Positions 7,844-17,321 of a stretch of DNA of 64,000 bases are shown piece after piece. The DNA comes from Lysobacter changpingensis (GTDB lineage Bacteria > Pseudomonadota > Gammaproteobacteria > Xanthomonadales > Xanthomonadaceae): positions 930,001 through 994,000 of the forward strand of contig NZ_JADWPE010000002.1 of assembly GCF_017308985.1 (NCBI RefSeq), written 5' to 3'. Below the pieces are notes generated by a model. The model worked only from the letters and a program-made list of their open reading frames with translations, had not been told where the DNA came from and did no database searches. Positions within the stretch are counted from its first letter, which is position 1. Every line of letters begins with the position of its first letter. The position numbers were made by a program, and so were the translations under genes.

Positions 7844-9138
7844 ACGACACGGCCGCGCCGCAGGCACCCGCGACCACCCGGGTCGGAAACTACCGCTGGC
7901 GCGTCTGCGCGATGCTGCTGGCGGCGACCACCATCAACTACGTCGACCGCCAGGTGCTCGGCGTGCTCGCGCCGTTCCTGCAGACCGAAATCGGCTGGAA
8001 CGAAATCGAGTACGGCTACATCGTCACCTCGTTCCAGGCGGCATACGCGATCGGCCTGCTGTGCACCGGCGCGATCATCGACCGCTTCGGCACGCGCATC
8101 GGCTACGCCATCGCGATCAGCGTGTGGAGCGTGGCGGCGATGGCGCACGCACTCGCCGGCAGCGTCGTCGGATTCGCCGCCGCGCGTTTCGCGCTCGGCC
8201 TGGGCGAAGCCGGCAATTTCCCCGCGGCGATCAAGACCGTCGCCGAATGGTTCCCGCGCCGCGAGCGCGCGCTCGCCGTGGGCGTGTTCAACGCGGGCTC
8301 CAACGTCGGCGCGGTGCTCGCGCCGCTGCTGGTGCCGGTCATCGCCGCGACGTGGGGCTGGCAGGCGGCGTTCCTGTTCACCGGCGTGCTGAGCGCGACC
8401 TGGCTCGCCGGCTGGCTGCTCACCTATCGCACGCCGGAGAACCAGCCCAAGCTCGGCGCGGCGGAGCTGCAGCACATCCGCAGCGATCCGCCCGAACCCA
8501 TGGTGAAAGTGCCGTGGCTGCAGTTGCTGCGCCATCGCCAGGCGTGGGCGTTCGTCACGGCGAAGTTCATCACCGATCCGGTGTGGTGGCTGTTCCTGTT
8601 CTGGCTCGGCAAGTTCCTCGCCTCGGAATACAAGCTGTCGCTGAGCACGATTGGCTTGCCGATGATCGTCGTGTACCTGATGGCCGACGTCGGCAGCATC
8701 GCCGGCGGGTGGCTCGCGGGACGTTTCATGCGACTGGGCTGGGACGTGAACCGCGCGCGCAAGGGCGCGATGCTCACCTGCGCGCTGTGCGTGGCGCCGA
8801 TCGTGCTGGTCACGCAGGTCGACAACCTGTGGGTCGCGGTCGCATTGATCGGCCTGGCGATGGCGGGCCACCAGGGCTGGTCGGCGAACGTGTTCACGCT
8901 GCCGTCGGACATGTTCCCGCGCCACGCGGTGGCTTCCGTGGTCGGCATCGGCGGTTTCGCCGGCGCGGTCGGCGGCATGCTGATGTCGGTCTTCACCGGC
9001 GCGCAGCTGGAATCCACCGGCAGCTACGCGCGCATCTTCCTGATCGCCGGCTGCGCATACCTGCTCGCGCTCGCGGTCGTGCACCTGCTGGTGCCGAAAC
9101 TGCAGCCCGCCGCGCTCGGGAAGGTGTCCGCCGGCTGA
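7840..9138 (+). CDS. exuT: hexuronate transporter, MFS anion:cation symporter family
   Basis: 432 residues with twelve predicted helices. It has the ExuT/GudP-type opening TTINYVDRQVLGVLAPFLQ, the loop sequence DRFGTRIGY, and GLGEAGNFPAAIKTVAEWFPRRERA, which is highly typical of hexuronate and glucarate carriers. The second half contains WSANVFTLPSDMFP. It should bring glucuronate or methylglucuronate released by the alpha-glucuronidases into the cytoplasm for UxaC. It is the first full gene of the rightward operon, and the xylanase gene follows after 34 bases. The ATG at 7840 starts directly at conserved sequence but has no Shine-Dalgarno, probably because it is coupled to the small frame before it. 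Confidence 0.9.
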   Translation: MNDTAAPQAPATTRVGNYRWRVCAMLLAATTINYVDRQVLGVLAPFLQTEIGWNEIEYGYIVTSFQAAYAIGLLCTGAIIDRFGTRIGYAIAISVWSVAAMAHALAGSVVGFAAARFALGLGEAGNFPAAIKTVAEWFPRRERALAVGVFNAGSNVGAVLAPLLVPVIAATWGWQAAFLFTGVLSATWLAGWLLTYRTPENQPKLGAAELQHIRSDPPEPMVKVPWLQLLRHRQAWAFVTAKFITDPVWWLFLFWLGKFLASEYKLSLSTIGLPMIVVYLMADVGSIAGGWLAGRFMRLGWDVNRARKGAMLTCALCVAPIVLVTQVDNLWVAVALIGLAMAGHQGWSANVFTLPSDMFPRHAVASVVGIGGFAGAVGGMLMSVFTGAQLESTGSYARIFLIAGCAYLLALAVVHLLVPKLQPAALGKVSAG

Positions 9139-9172
9139 CGTTCCGCATTCCACTTTCCGTAGGGGGAAACGC

Positions 9173-10180
9173 ATGAAACACCGTCAAACCATGCTCTTCG
9201 CGCTGATCGGCGCCGCGCTCGCGCTGCCGGCCTTCGCGCAGCGGACCGACGCCACCGCGCTCGCCGCCGGCAGCGCGAAGTTCCTTGGCAGCGCGTACAG
9301 CAAGCCGCAGGCGAAGGATTTCGCGATCTACTGGAACAAGCTCACGCCGGAGAACGCCGGCAAGTGGGGCGAAGTGGAAAAGCGCCGCGACCGCATGGAC
9401 TGGCGCGGGCTCGACGAGGCCTATCGTGTCGCGAAGGACCACCACCTGCCCTTCCAGATGCACGTGATGGTGTGGGGCAACCAGCAGCCGGAATGGATCG
9501 AGAAGCTCCCCGTCGCCGAGCAGCGCGAGGAGATCGAGGAATGGTTCGCGGCGGTGGCGCAGCGCTATCCGGACCTGGACTACGTCGAAGTCGTCAACGA
9601 GCCGCTCAACGATCCGCCGAACAAGGACGACAAGGGCGGCGGCAGCTACATCGAAGCACTCGGCGGCAGCGGCGCGAGCGGCTGGGACTGGATCGTCGAA
9701 TCCTATCGCCTCGCGCGCAGGCACTTCCCGAACGCGAAGCTGCTGATCAACGACTACAACATCACCAACAAGCCAGACGCGACGAAGCGCTATCGCGAGA
9801 TCATCGACCTGCTGCGCCGCGACAACCTGGTCGACGGCATCGGCGTGCAGGGCCATGCATTCGCGACGACGCCGGACGTGCCGATGTCGGTGCACAAGGC
9901 GAACCTCGACCTGCTGGCGGAAAGCGGCCTGCCGATCTACGTCACCGAACTCGACATCGACGGTCCGACCGACGAGCAGCAGCTGGCCGATTACAAGCGG
10001 ATTTTCCCGGTGTTCTGGGAACATCCGGCGGTGAAGGGCGTGACGCTGTGGGGCTTCCGTCCGGGCCTGTGGCGGCAGAAGGAGAAGGCGTACCTGGTGC
10101 GCAAGGACGGCAGCGAGCGTCCGGCGTTGCAGTGGCTGCGCGAATACGTGCGCGGGACGGCGGCGAAGCCGGCGCAATGA
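9173..10180 (+). CDS. secreted GH10 endo-1,4-beta-xylanase
   Basis: 335 residues with a signal peptide ending ALPAFA (about 1-22) and one GH10 barrel. The acid/base is Glu143 in VEVVNEPL and the nucleophile Glu259 in YVTELDID. Substrate-binding motifs WNKLTPENAGKW, HVMVWGNQQPEW and INDYNI are in place. It lacks any carbohydrate-binding module, so it is likely a periplasmic or small secreted enzyme cleaving xylan or imported xylo-oligosaccharides. The start follows GTAGGGGGAAACGC. The stop overlaps the GH115 start as ATGA. Confidence 0.96.
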   Translation: MKHRQTMLFALIGAALALPAFAQRTDATALAAGSAKFLGSAYSKPQAKDFAIYWNKLTPENAGKWGEVEKRRDRMDWRGLDEAYRVAKDHHLPFQMHVMVWGNQQPEWIEKLPVAEQREEIEEWFAAVAQRYPDLDYVEVVNEPLNDPPNKDDKGGGSYIEALGGSGASGWDWIVESYRLARRHFPNAKLLINDYNITNKPDATKRYREIIDLLRRDNLVDGIGVQGHAFATTPDVPMSVHKANLDLLAESGLPIYVTELDIDGPTDEQQLADYKRIFPVFWEHPAVKGVTLWGFRPGLWRQKEKAYLVRKDGSERPALQWLREYVRGTAAKPAQ

Positions 10181-13071
10181 GGGTTCCTGCGCGAAAGGCA
10201 CGCCGCGATCGGGCACGGCTGGTACGCGGCTGCGCTGCGGTCGTCCTGCTGCTGGGCATCGCATCGCCGGCGATCGCATCGGAAGACTGCGCCCAACCCG
10301 CCGCCATCTGCGACAACGCGGTCACCGGCGCGCTCGCGCTCGTCGATCACGGGCGCGTCGCGCGCGTGATCGTCGACGAAGCGGATTTCGCGGGCGTGCT
10401 GCGCGCCGCGCGTGATCTCGAAGGGGATCTCGCGAAGATCGCCGGCACGCGCGGCGACGCGAAGCCGGCGAAGACCGCGATCATCGCCGGCACGCTCGGG
10501 CGCAGTCCGCGCATCGATCGCATCGTCGCTGCGAGGAAGCTCGACACGACCGGCGTCGCAGGCACGTGGGAAGGTTACCTGCTGCAGGTCGTCGAGCGCC
10601 CCGAGCCCGGTATCGATCGCGCACTGGTCGTCGCCGGCGCCGACAAGCGCGGCACGATCTTCGGTCTCTACGAACTCTCGCGCCGCCTGGGCGTGTCGCC
10701 GTGGAACTGGTGGGCCGACGTCCCCGTGCAACCGCGCGAAACGCGTTACATCGCGCCGGGCCGCTTCGTCGACGCACCGCAGGTGCGTTATCGCGGCATC
10801 TTCCTCAACGACGAGGACCCCGCGCTCGGCGGCTGGATGAAGACCACCTACGGCGGGCCGAACCACCGGTTCTACGAACGCGTGTTCGAACTCGTGCTGC
10901 GCCTGAAGGGCAACTACCTGTGGCCGGCGATGTGGGGCCGCGCCTTCGCCGACGACGATCCGCGCAGTCCGCGACTCGCCGACGAGTACGGCATCGTGAT
11001 CGGCACCAGCCATCACGAACCGATGATGCGCGCGCACGTCGAATGGGAGCGCCATGGCAAGGGGCCGTGGGACTACACGAAGAATGCCGACACGCTGCGC
11101 GCGTTCTGGCGCGAGGGCATCGCGCGCATGGGCACGAACGAAAGCGTGGTGTCGCTCGGCATGCGCGGCGATGGCGACGAGCCGATGACGCAGGGCACGG
11201 CGATCGAACTGCTGCAAACCATCGTTTCCGACCAGCGCGACATCCTGCGCGACATCACCGGGAAACCACCGGAAGACACGCCGCAGGTGTGGGCGCTCTA
11301 CAAGGAAGTGCAGGATTACTTCGACGCCGGCATGAAGGTGCCGGACGATGTCACGCTGCTGTTCGCCGACGACAACTGGGGCAACATCCGCCGCCTTCCG
11401 AAGCCCGGCGAAACGCGCGGTGGCGGTTACGGCGTGTACTACCACTTCGATTACGTCGGCGGGCCGCGCAACTACAGATGGCTCAACACGACGCAGATCG
11501 AGCGCACGTGGGAGCAGATGCATCTCGCCTACGCGTACGGCGCGCGGCGGTTGTGGATCGTCAACGTCGGCGACCTGAAGCCGATGGAGTTCCCGATCTC
11601 GTTCTTCCTCGACCATGCGTGGAAGCCGGAGGCGTTCGGGCTCGACGATCTGGAACGCTATCCGTCCCGCTGGGCCGCCGAGCAGTTCGGCGCGCAGCAC
11701 GCGCAGGACATCGGCGAACTCCTCACGCGCTACACGCAGTACAACGCGCGCCGCAAGCCGGAGCTGCTCTCGCCCGACACCTTCAGCCTCGTGCACGACC
11801 ACGAAGCCACGCGCGTCGTCGCCGACTGGAACGCGCTGGTCGAGCGCACGCGGGCGATCGGCGCGAAACTCGGGCCGCCCTACCGCGATGCCTATTACCA
11901 GCTGGTCGAGTATCCGGTTGCCGCCAGCGCGAACCTCACCGCGATGTACGTCGCCGTGGGCCGCAACCGGTTGTACGCGAAGCAGGGACGCGCGTCGGCG
12001 AATACGCAGGCGGAGCTGGCGCGTCGCCTGTTCGAACGCGACGCGGAACTGGCGCGCGTGTACGAGCAGGACATCGCCGGCGGCAAGTGGGTCCACATGA
12101 TGTCGCAGCCACGCATCGGCTACACCGGCTGGCAGCAGCCCGAGCGCAACATCATGCCGGCGCTGTCGAGCGTTGCGCCGAAGACGGCCGCGTCCATGGG
12201 CGTGGCGATCGAAGGGGACACGGCGGCGTGGCCCGGCGCGAAGAAGACCGCCGCGCTTCCGCCGCTCGATCCATTCGCCGCGAAGGCACGCGAGATCACG
12301 CTGTTCAATCGCGGCACGACGCCATTCCGATTCGAGGCGCAGGCTTCGGAGCCGTGGCTCCGCGTCACCCCGGCGAGCGGTGACGTCACCGACGATCGCG
12401 CGCTTCGCGTCGATATCGACTGGAACGCGGTTCCTCCCGGCACGCATACCGCACGCATCTCACTGCGCGGCGATGAAGGCACGCGCGTGTCGATCGACGT
12501 TCCTGTCGAGAACCCCGCCGACGCGAAGGCGATCACCGGCTTCGTCGAAAGCGAGGGCCGCATCGCGATCGAAGCGGCGCACTACGGGCGCGCGGTCGCG
12601 AATGGCGGCGTCGAATGGCGCACGATCCCCAACCTGGGCCGCACCTTGTCCGGCGTAACCTCCTTCCCGGTGACCGCACCCGCCGGCACGACGGACGCGC
12701 AAGGCGCGTGGCTCGAGTATCCCGTGCACCTGACCCGCGACGGCGACTTCGACGTGCGCCTGGTGATGTCGCCGACCCTGGATGTCCAGCATCGCGGCGG
12801 CCCGCGCTACGCCGTGTCGATCGATCGCGATGCTCCGACGATCGTCACCGTGAAGTCCGACCCGACGCCGGGTCACGCCGATTTCGGCGCCTGGACCCGC
12901 GCGGTGAGCGACAGCGTGTACGTCGGAACCTCGCGACACCGTGCGAAGGCGGGCGCGCATACGCTGCGGATCTGGCGCGTCGACCCGGGCGTGGTGCTGC
13001 AACGCGTGGAAATCGCGCGCGATGGTGCACGATCGGGCTACCTGGGCGCGCCGGAGAGTCCGCGCTTGTGA
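10177..13071 (+). CDS. GH115 xylan alpha-1,2-glucuronidase
   Basis: 964 residues. The signal peptide is long and arginine-rich before VVLLLGIASPAIASED. The body has the GH115 signatures VRYRGIFLNDEDPALGGW, LKGNYLWPAMWGRAF, GIVIGTSHHEPMMRAH, the metal or substrate loop LLFADDNWGNIRRLP and YYHFDYVGGPRNYRWLNT, followed by a C-terminal beta-sandwich region. GH115 enzymes remove 4-O-methylglucuronate from internal xylose units of polymeric xylan. The GH67 enzyme further along acts on chain ends, so the two are complementary. The ATG overlaps the xylanase stop by four bases, implying tight co-expression. Confidence 0.93.
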   Translation: MRVPARKARRDRARLVRGCAAVVLLLGIASPAIASEDCAQPAAICDNAVTGALALVDHGRVARVIVDEADFAGVLRAARDLEGDLAKIAGTRGDAKPAKTAIIAGTLGRSPRIDRIVAARKLDTTGVAGTWEGYLLQVVERPEPGIDRALVVAGADKRGTIFGLYELSRRLGVSPWNWWADVPVQPRETRYIAPGRFVDAPQVRYRGIFLNDEDPALGGWMKTTYGGPNHRFYERVFELVLRLKGNYLWPAMWGRAFADDDPRSPRLADEYGIVIGTSHHEPMMRAHVEWERHGKGPWDYTKNADTLRAFWREGIARMGTNESVVSLGMRGDGDEPMTQGTAIELLQTIVSDQRDILRDITGKPPEDTPQVWALYKEVQDYFDAGMKVPDDVTLLFADDNWGNIRRLPKPGETRGGGYGVYYHFDYVGGPRNYRWLNTTQIERTWEQMHLAYAYGARRLWIVNVGDLKPMEFPISFFLDHAWKPEAFGLDDLERYPSRWAAEQFGAQHAQDIGELLTRYTQYNARRKPELLSPDTFSLVHDHEATRVVADWNALVERTRAIGAKLGPPYRDAYYQLVEYPVAASANLTAMYVAVGRNRLYAKQGRASANTQAELARRLFERDAELARVYEQDIAGGKWVHMMSQPRIGYTGWQQPERNIMPALSSVAPKTAASMGVAIEGDTAAWPGAKKTAALPPLDPFAAKAREITLFNRGTTPFRFEAQASEPWLRVTPASGDVTDDRALRVDIDWNAVPPGTHTARISLRGDEGTRVSIDVPVENPADAKAITGFVESEGRIAIEAAHYGRAVANGGVEWRTIPNLGRTLSGVTSFPVTAPAGTTDAQGAWLEYPVHLTRDGDFDVRLVMSPTLDVQHRGGPRYAVSIDRDAPTIVTVKSDPTPGHADFGAWTRAVSDSVYVGTSRHRAKAGAHTLRIWRVDPGVVLQRVEIARDGARSGYLGAPESPRL

Positions 13072-13108
13072 ACGACGATGTCCGCACGATTCCTTCGCAC
13101 CAAACCAA

Positions 13109-13135
13109 TGGATTCCCGCTGCGGCGGGAATGACG
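13109..13135. repeat. GGAATGAC-type dispersed palindromic repeat (half element)
   Basis: The sequence gattcccgctgcggcgggaa is a hairpin followed by tgac. It belongs to the same repeat family as the elements near 22.5, 25.3, 27.1, 35.5 and 51.0 kb. It occupies much of the 95-base space between the GH115 gene and uxaC. The space shows no terminator, so read-through is expected. Confidence 0.7.
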
Positions 13136-13166
13136 ATCCGCACAACGCGCCACGAGCACCCCGACG

Positions 13167-14582
13167 ATGACCCATCCCCTCCACCTTCACCAAGACCGCC
13201 TCTTCCCGGGCGATGCCGCCACGCGCGGCATCGCGCGACGCCTCCATCGCGAAGTCGCGATGCTTCCGATCGTGAGCCCGCACGGCCACACCGACCCCGC
13301 GTGGTTCGCGACGAATGCACCGTTCGCCAACGCGACCGAACTGCTGCTGGTCCCGGATCATTACGTGTTCCGCATGCTCTACAGCCAGGGCGTGTCGCTG
13401 GACGAGCTCGGCATTCCACGTGCGGACGGTTCGCGTGCGAACGTCGATCCGCGCGCCGCGTGGCGCGTGTTCGCGCGCAACTTCCACCTGTTCCGTGGCA
13501 CGCCGTCGTCGATGTGGCTCAACCACGTGTTCTACGAGGTGTTCGGCCTGCGCCAGCGGCTCGACGAAGCCACGGCCGACGCCTGCTACGATCGCATCAC
13601 CGAAGCGTTGCAGACGCCGCAATTCACGCCGCGTGCGCTGTTCGAGCGCTTCAACATCGAGGTGATCGCCACCACCGAATCGCCGCTGGAAACGCTCGAA
13701 CACCATCAGGCCATTCTCGACAGCGGCTGGAAGGGCCGCGTCATCACCGCATATCGCCCCGATCCCGTGGTCGATCCCGAACACGAGCAGTTTCCGTCCG
13801 CGTTGCAGCGCTTCGGCGACATCACCGGCGAGAACGTGTACACGTGGGACGGCTACCTGCGCGCGCATCGCCAGCGCCGCGACTTCTTCAAGCGCATGGG
13901 CGCGACCTCGACCGATCACGGGCACCCGACCGCCGCGACCGCCGATCTCCCGGACGACGAGGCGCGCAAGCTGTTCGACGTGATGATCCGCGGCACGGCG
14001 ACGCCGGCGCAGGCGGAGCTGTTCCGCGCGCAGGTCCTCACCGAGATGGCGAAGATGAGCCTGGACGACGGGCTCGTCATGCAGATCCATCCGGGCTGCT
14101 TCCGCAACCACAACGCGGGGCTGTTCGCGCGCTACGGCCGCGACAAGGGCGCCGACATTCCGTTGCGCACCGAGTACGTGCACGCGCTGAAGCCGCTGCT
14201 CGACCGCTTCGGCAACGATCCGCGCCTGACCGTCATCGTGTTCACGCTGGACGAAAGCACCTACAGCCGCGAGCTCGCGCCGCTGGCCGGGCACTATCCG
14301 ACGCTGTTCCTCGGGCCGGCATGGTGGTTCCACGACGCGCCGGAAGGCATGTGGCGCTTCCGCGAACAGACGCTGGCGAGCGGCGGCTTCTACAACACCA
14401 TCGGCTTCAACGACGACACGCGCGCGTTCCTGTCGATCCCGGCGCGGCACGACGTCGCGCGCCGCATCGATTGCGCGTTCCTGGCGAAGCTCGTCGCCGA
14501 ACATCGCATGGACGAGGACGAGGCCGTCGAAGTCGCGCGGGATCTCGCATACCGGCTGCCGAAGCAGGCGTACCGCCTGTAA
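13167..14582 (+). CDS. uxaC: glucuronate isomerase
   Basis: 471 residues, the standard UxaC length, with no signal peptide. It begins with the metal-binding SPHGHTDPAWF and continues with NATELLLVPDHYVFRMLYSQG, TESPLETLEHH and DDGLVMQIHPGCFRNHN, which carries further active-site residues; HDVARRIDCAFLAKLV closes the barrel. It converts glucuronate to fructuronate in the cytoplasm, the first step after ExuT uptake. UxuB and ManD, encoded in the opposite arm, carry out the next two steps. The ATG at 13167 begins MTHPLHLHQDRLFPGD, the usual N-terminus. Confidence 0.96.
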   Translation: MTHPLHLHQDRLFPGDAATRGIARRLHREVAMLPIVSPHGHTDPAWFATNAPFANATELLLVPDHYVFRMLYSQGVSLDELGIPRADGSRANVDPRAAWRVFARNFHLFRGTPSSMWLNHVFYEVFGLRQRLDEATADACYDRITEALQTPQFTPRALFERFNIEVIATTESPLETLEHHQAILDSGWKGRVITAYRPDPVVDPEHEQFPSALQRFGDITGENVYTWDGYLRAHRQRRDFFKRMGATSTDHGHPTAATADLPDDEARKLFDVMIRGTATPAQAELFRAQVLTEMAKMSLDDGLVMQIHPGCFRNHNAGLFARYGRDKGADIPLRTEYVHALKPLLDRFGNDPRLTVIVFTLDESTYSRELAPLAGHYPTLFLGPAWWFHDAPEGMWRFREQTLASGGFYNTIGFNDDTRAFLSIPARHDVARRIDCAFLAKLVAEHRMDEDEAVEVARDLAYRLPKQAYRL

Positions 14583-14603
14583 CGAGGAACGGAGGAAAGG
14601 GAC

Positions 14604-17321
14604 TTGCGACCGCATCGGAAGCGCGTACGGCACGCGTGCTCGCTCGCATTGGCGCTGTGGCTGGCGGCGGCGTCGTGCCTCGCCTTCGCCGCGCCGCGTG
14701 AACGCCACCTCCTCGACACCGGCTGGCGCTTCCACAAGGGCGATCCCGCCGGCGTCACGGGGCTCGACTACGACGTGCGTCCTGAAGTCGCTCAGAGCGC
14801 CGACGGCAAGGATGCCGACGCGCGTCCAGAGGAAGCGGCGAAAGTCCACGCGAACGGCCAGCGGGTGCTGAAGCCGTGGATCCTGCCGACCGCGAATCCG
14901 CTGATCCGCGATCCGGCGCGTCGCCACGTGCGCCCGCCGGGCGATCCCGGCAGCGACGTACCGTTCGTGCAGCGCGATTTCGACGATCGCGCGTGGAAGC
15001 TGGTCGCGCTGCCGCACGACTGGGCCATCGCCGGGCCGTTCCTGAAAGACGGCCCCTACGGTGGCATGGGTCGTCTTCGGACGTGGGGGCCGGCGTGGTA
15101 CCGCCGCACGCTCGACATCCCGGCCGGTGATGCCGGCCGCTCGATCTTCCTCGACGTCGACGGCGCGATGTCGTACGCGACGGTGTGGCTCAACGGCAGG
15201 CTCGTCGGCGGCTGGCCGTACGGCTACAACGGCTGGCGCGTGGACCTCACGCCCTACGTGGTTCCGGGCGGAAGGAACCAGCTCGCGATCCGGCTCGACA
15301 ATCCGCCCGAGTCGGCGCGCTGGTACCCGGGCGCGGGACTCTATCGGAACGTGTGGCTGGTGAAGACCGGCCCCGTGCACGTCGCGCATTGGGGCACGCG
15401 CGTGACGACGCCGAAAGTGTCGAAGCATGCCGCCACCGTCACGCTCGAGGTGTCGATCGACAACGATTCGGCGGGCGCGGCCGACGTATCCGCGACGACG
15501 GAGCTGTTCGAACTCGACGCGAACGGCAGCCGCCGTGGCCGCGCCGTCGCGCGCATCGATGCGAACGCGACCGCGGCACTGACCGCGTCCACGACGCTGG
15601 CGAACCCGCGCCTCTGGGGCCCGCCGCCGACGCAGCAACCGAGCCGTTATCTCGCCGTCACCACGATCGCGCGCGATGGCCGCGCGATCGATCGCGTGGA
15701 GACGCCGTTCGGCATCCGCAGCATCCGTTTCGATGCGGACGACGGCCTGTTCGTCAACGGCGAACGCATCGTCATCCGTGGCGTGAACAACCACCACGAC
15801 CTCGGCGCGCTTGGCGCGGCGTTCAACGTGCGCGCGGCTCGGCGCCAGCTGGAAATCCTGCGCGACATGGGCGCGAATGCCGTGCGCATGGCGCACAATC
15901 CGCCGGCGCCGGAGCTGCTCGAACTCGCCGACCGCATGGGCTTTCTCGTGGTCGACGAAGTATTCGATTCGTGGGAACGGAAGAAGACGCCGCTCGACTT
16001 CCACCTGGTCTTCCCCGACTGGCATGAGCCCGACCTGCGCGCGATGCTGCGACGCGACCGCAATCATCCGTCGATCGTCCTGTGGGGCGTCGGCAACGAG
16101 GTCGGCGAGCAGTACACCGGCGACGAAGGCGCGGCGATCGCGCGCAGGCTGCAGGCGATCGCGCGCGAGGAAGACCCCACCCGCCCGACGATCAACGCGA
16201 TGAACTGGGCCAAGCCCGACATGCCACTGCCGCGCGAGCTCGACGTGATCGGCCTGAACTACCAGGGCGAAGGCATCCGCCAGGAGCCGGAGTTCGAAGG
16301 CACCGACCGCATCCGCACGCCGCCGCAGTACGACGCGTTCCACGCGGCGTTTCCCGACAAGGCGATCGTCAGCACCGAGACCGCATCGGCGCTCAGCAGC
16401 CGTGGCGTGTACCTGTTCCCGGTGACGACGAAAACCAGTGCGCCGGTGCACGATGGCAACGGCGGCGATTCGTCGGTCCGCCAGGTGAGCGCGTACGAGC
16501 TGCACGCGGTGGATTTCGGATCCAGCGCCGACAAGGTGTTCGCGAGCCTGGACCGGCATCCGTTCGTCGCCGGCGAGTTCGTGTGGACCGGCTTCGATTA
16601 CCTCGGCGAACCGACGCCGTACTACGACTCGCGCAGTTCGTATTCGGGCATCGTGGACCTCGCCGGTTTTCCGAAGGATCGCTATTTCCTCTACCAGTCG
16701 CGCTGGCGCCCCGACCTGCCGATGGCGCACCTGCTGCCACACTGGACCTGGCCCGGGCGCGAGGGCCAGGCGACACCGGTGCATGTGTTCACGTCGGGCG
16801 ACGAGGCCGAGCTGTTCGTCAACGGCGTGTCGCAAGGACGCAGGAAGAAGGCGCCGTGCGAGTACCGCATGCGGTGGGACGACGTCGTGTACGAACCTGG
16901 CGAAATCCGTGTGCAGGCGTACCGGAATGGAAAGCCGTGGGCGAGCGCATCGGCGCGCACCGCGGGCGCATCGGCGAAGCTCGATGCGTCGCCCGATCGA
17001 CGCGTCCTCGCCAACGACGGCCGCGATCTCGTCTTCGTCACCGTGCGCGTGCTCGATCGCGACGGCACCCCGATGCCGACCGCGAGCGACCGCATCCGCT
17101 TCAGCATCGAAGGCCCCGGCGAGATCGTCGCCACCGACAACGGCGATCCGACCGACATGGACGCGTTCCCGTCGCACGAACGCCGCGCCTTCAGCGGCCT
17201 CGCGCTGGCGATCGTGCGCGGCGTGCCGGACATGGGAGGCGTCATCACGTTGCGCGCCGATGCGGACGGATTGCAGGGCGCGCGCATCACCCTCGAAAGC
17301 CGCGACCAGGAGACTCCATGA
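14604..17321 (+). CDS. GH2 family glycosidase (beta-galactosidase type)
   Basis: 905 residues starting at TTG 14604, which has GGAGGAAAGGG seven bases upstream. A signal peptide (about 1-29) ends CLAFAAP. The sugar-binding, immunoglobulin-like and barrel domains follow in GH2 order. The acid/base is Glu499 in WGVGNEVGE and the nucleophile Glu592 in VSTETASAL. The N-terminal domain carries the RHLLDTGWRF and WYRR signatures. A GH2 enzyme occupies the corresponding place in Xanthomonas xylan clusters. It could remove galactose from xylan side chains, but specificity is inferred. The stop overlaps the next start by four bases. Confidence 0.9.
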   Translation: MRPHRKRVRHACSLALALWLAAASCLAFAAPRERHLLDTGWRFHKGDPAGVTGLDYDVRPEVAQSADGKDADARPEEAAKVHANGQRVLKPWILPTANPLIRDPARRHVRPPGDPGSDVPFVQRDFDDRAWKLVALPHDWAIAGPFLKDGPYGGMGRLRTWGPAWYRRTLDIPAGDAGRSIFLDVDGAMSYATVWLNGRLVGGWPYGYNGWRVDLTPYVVPGGRNQLAIRLDNPPESARWYPGAGLYRNVWLVKTGPVHVAHWGTRVTTPKVSKHAATVTLEVSIDNDSAGAADVSATTELFELDANGSRRGRAVARIDANATAALTASTTLANPRLWGPPPTQQPSRYLAVTTIARDGRAIDRVETPFGIRSIRFDADDGLFVNGERIVIRGVNNHHDLGALGAAFNVRAARRQLEILRDMGANAVRMAHNPPAPELLELADRMGFLVVDEVFDSWERKKTPLDFHLVFPDWHEPDLRAMLRRDRNHPSIVLWGVGNEVGEQYTGDEGAAIARRLQAIAREEDPTRPTINAMNWAKPDMPLPRELDVIGLNYQGEGIRQEPEFEGTDRIRTPPQYDAFHAAFPDKAIVSTETASALSSRGVYLFPVTTKTSAPVHDGNGGDSSVRQVSAYELHAVDFGSSADKVFASLDRHPFVAGEFVWTGFDYLGEPTPYYDSRSSYSGIVDLAGFPKDRYFLYQSRWRPDLPMAHLLPHWTWPGREGQATPVHVFTSGDEAELFVNGVSQGRRKKAPCEYRMRWDDVVYEPGEIRVQAYRNGKPWASASARTAGASAKLDASPDRRVLANDGRDLVFVTVRVLDRDGTPMPTASDRIRFSIEGPGEIVATDNGDPTDMDAFPSHERRAFSGLALAIVRGVPDMGGVITLRADADGLQGARITLESRDQETP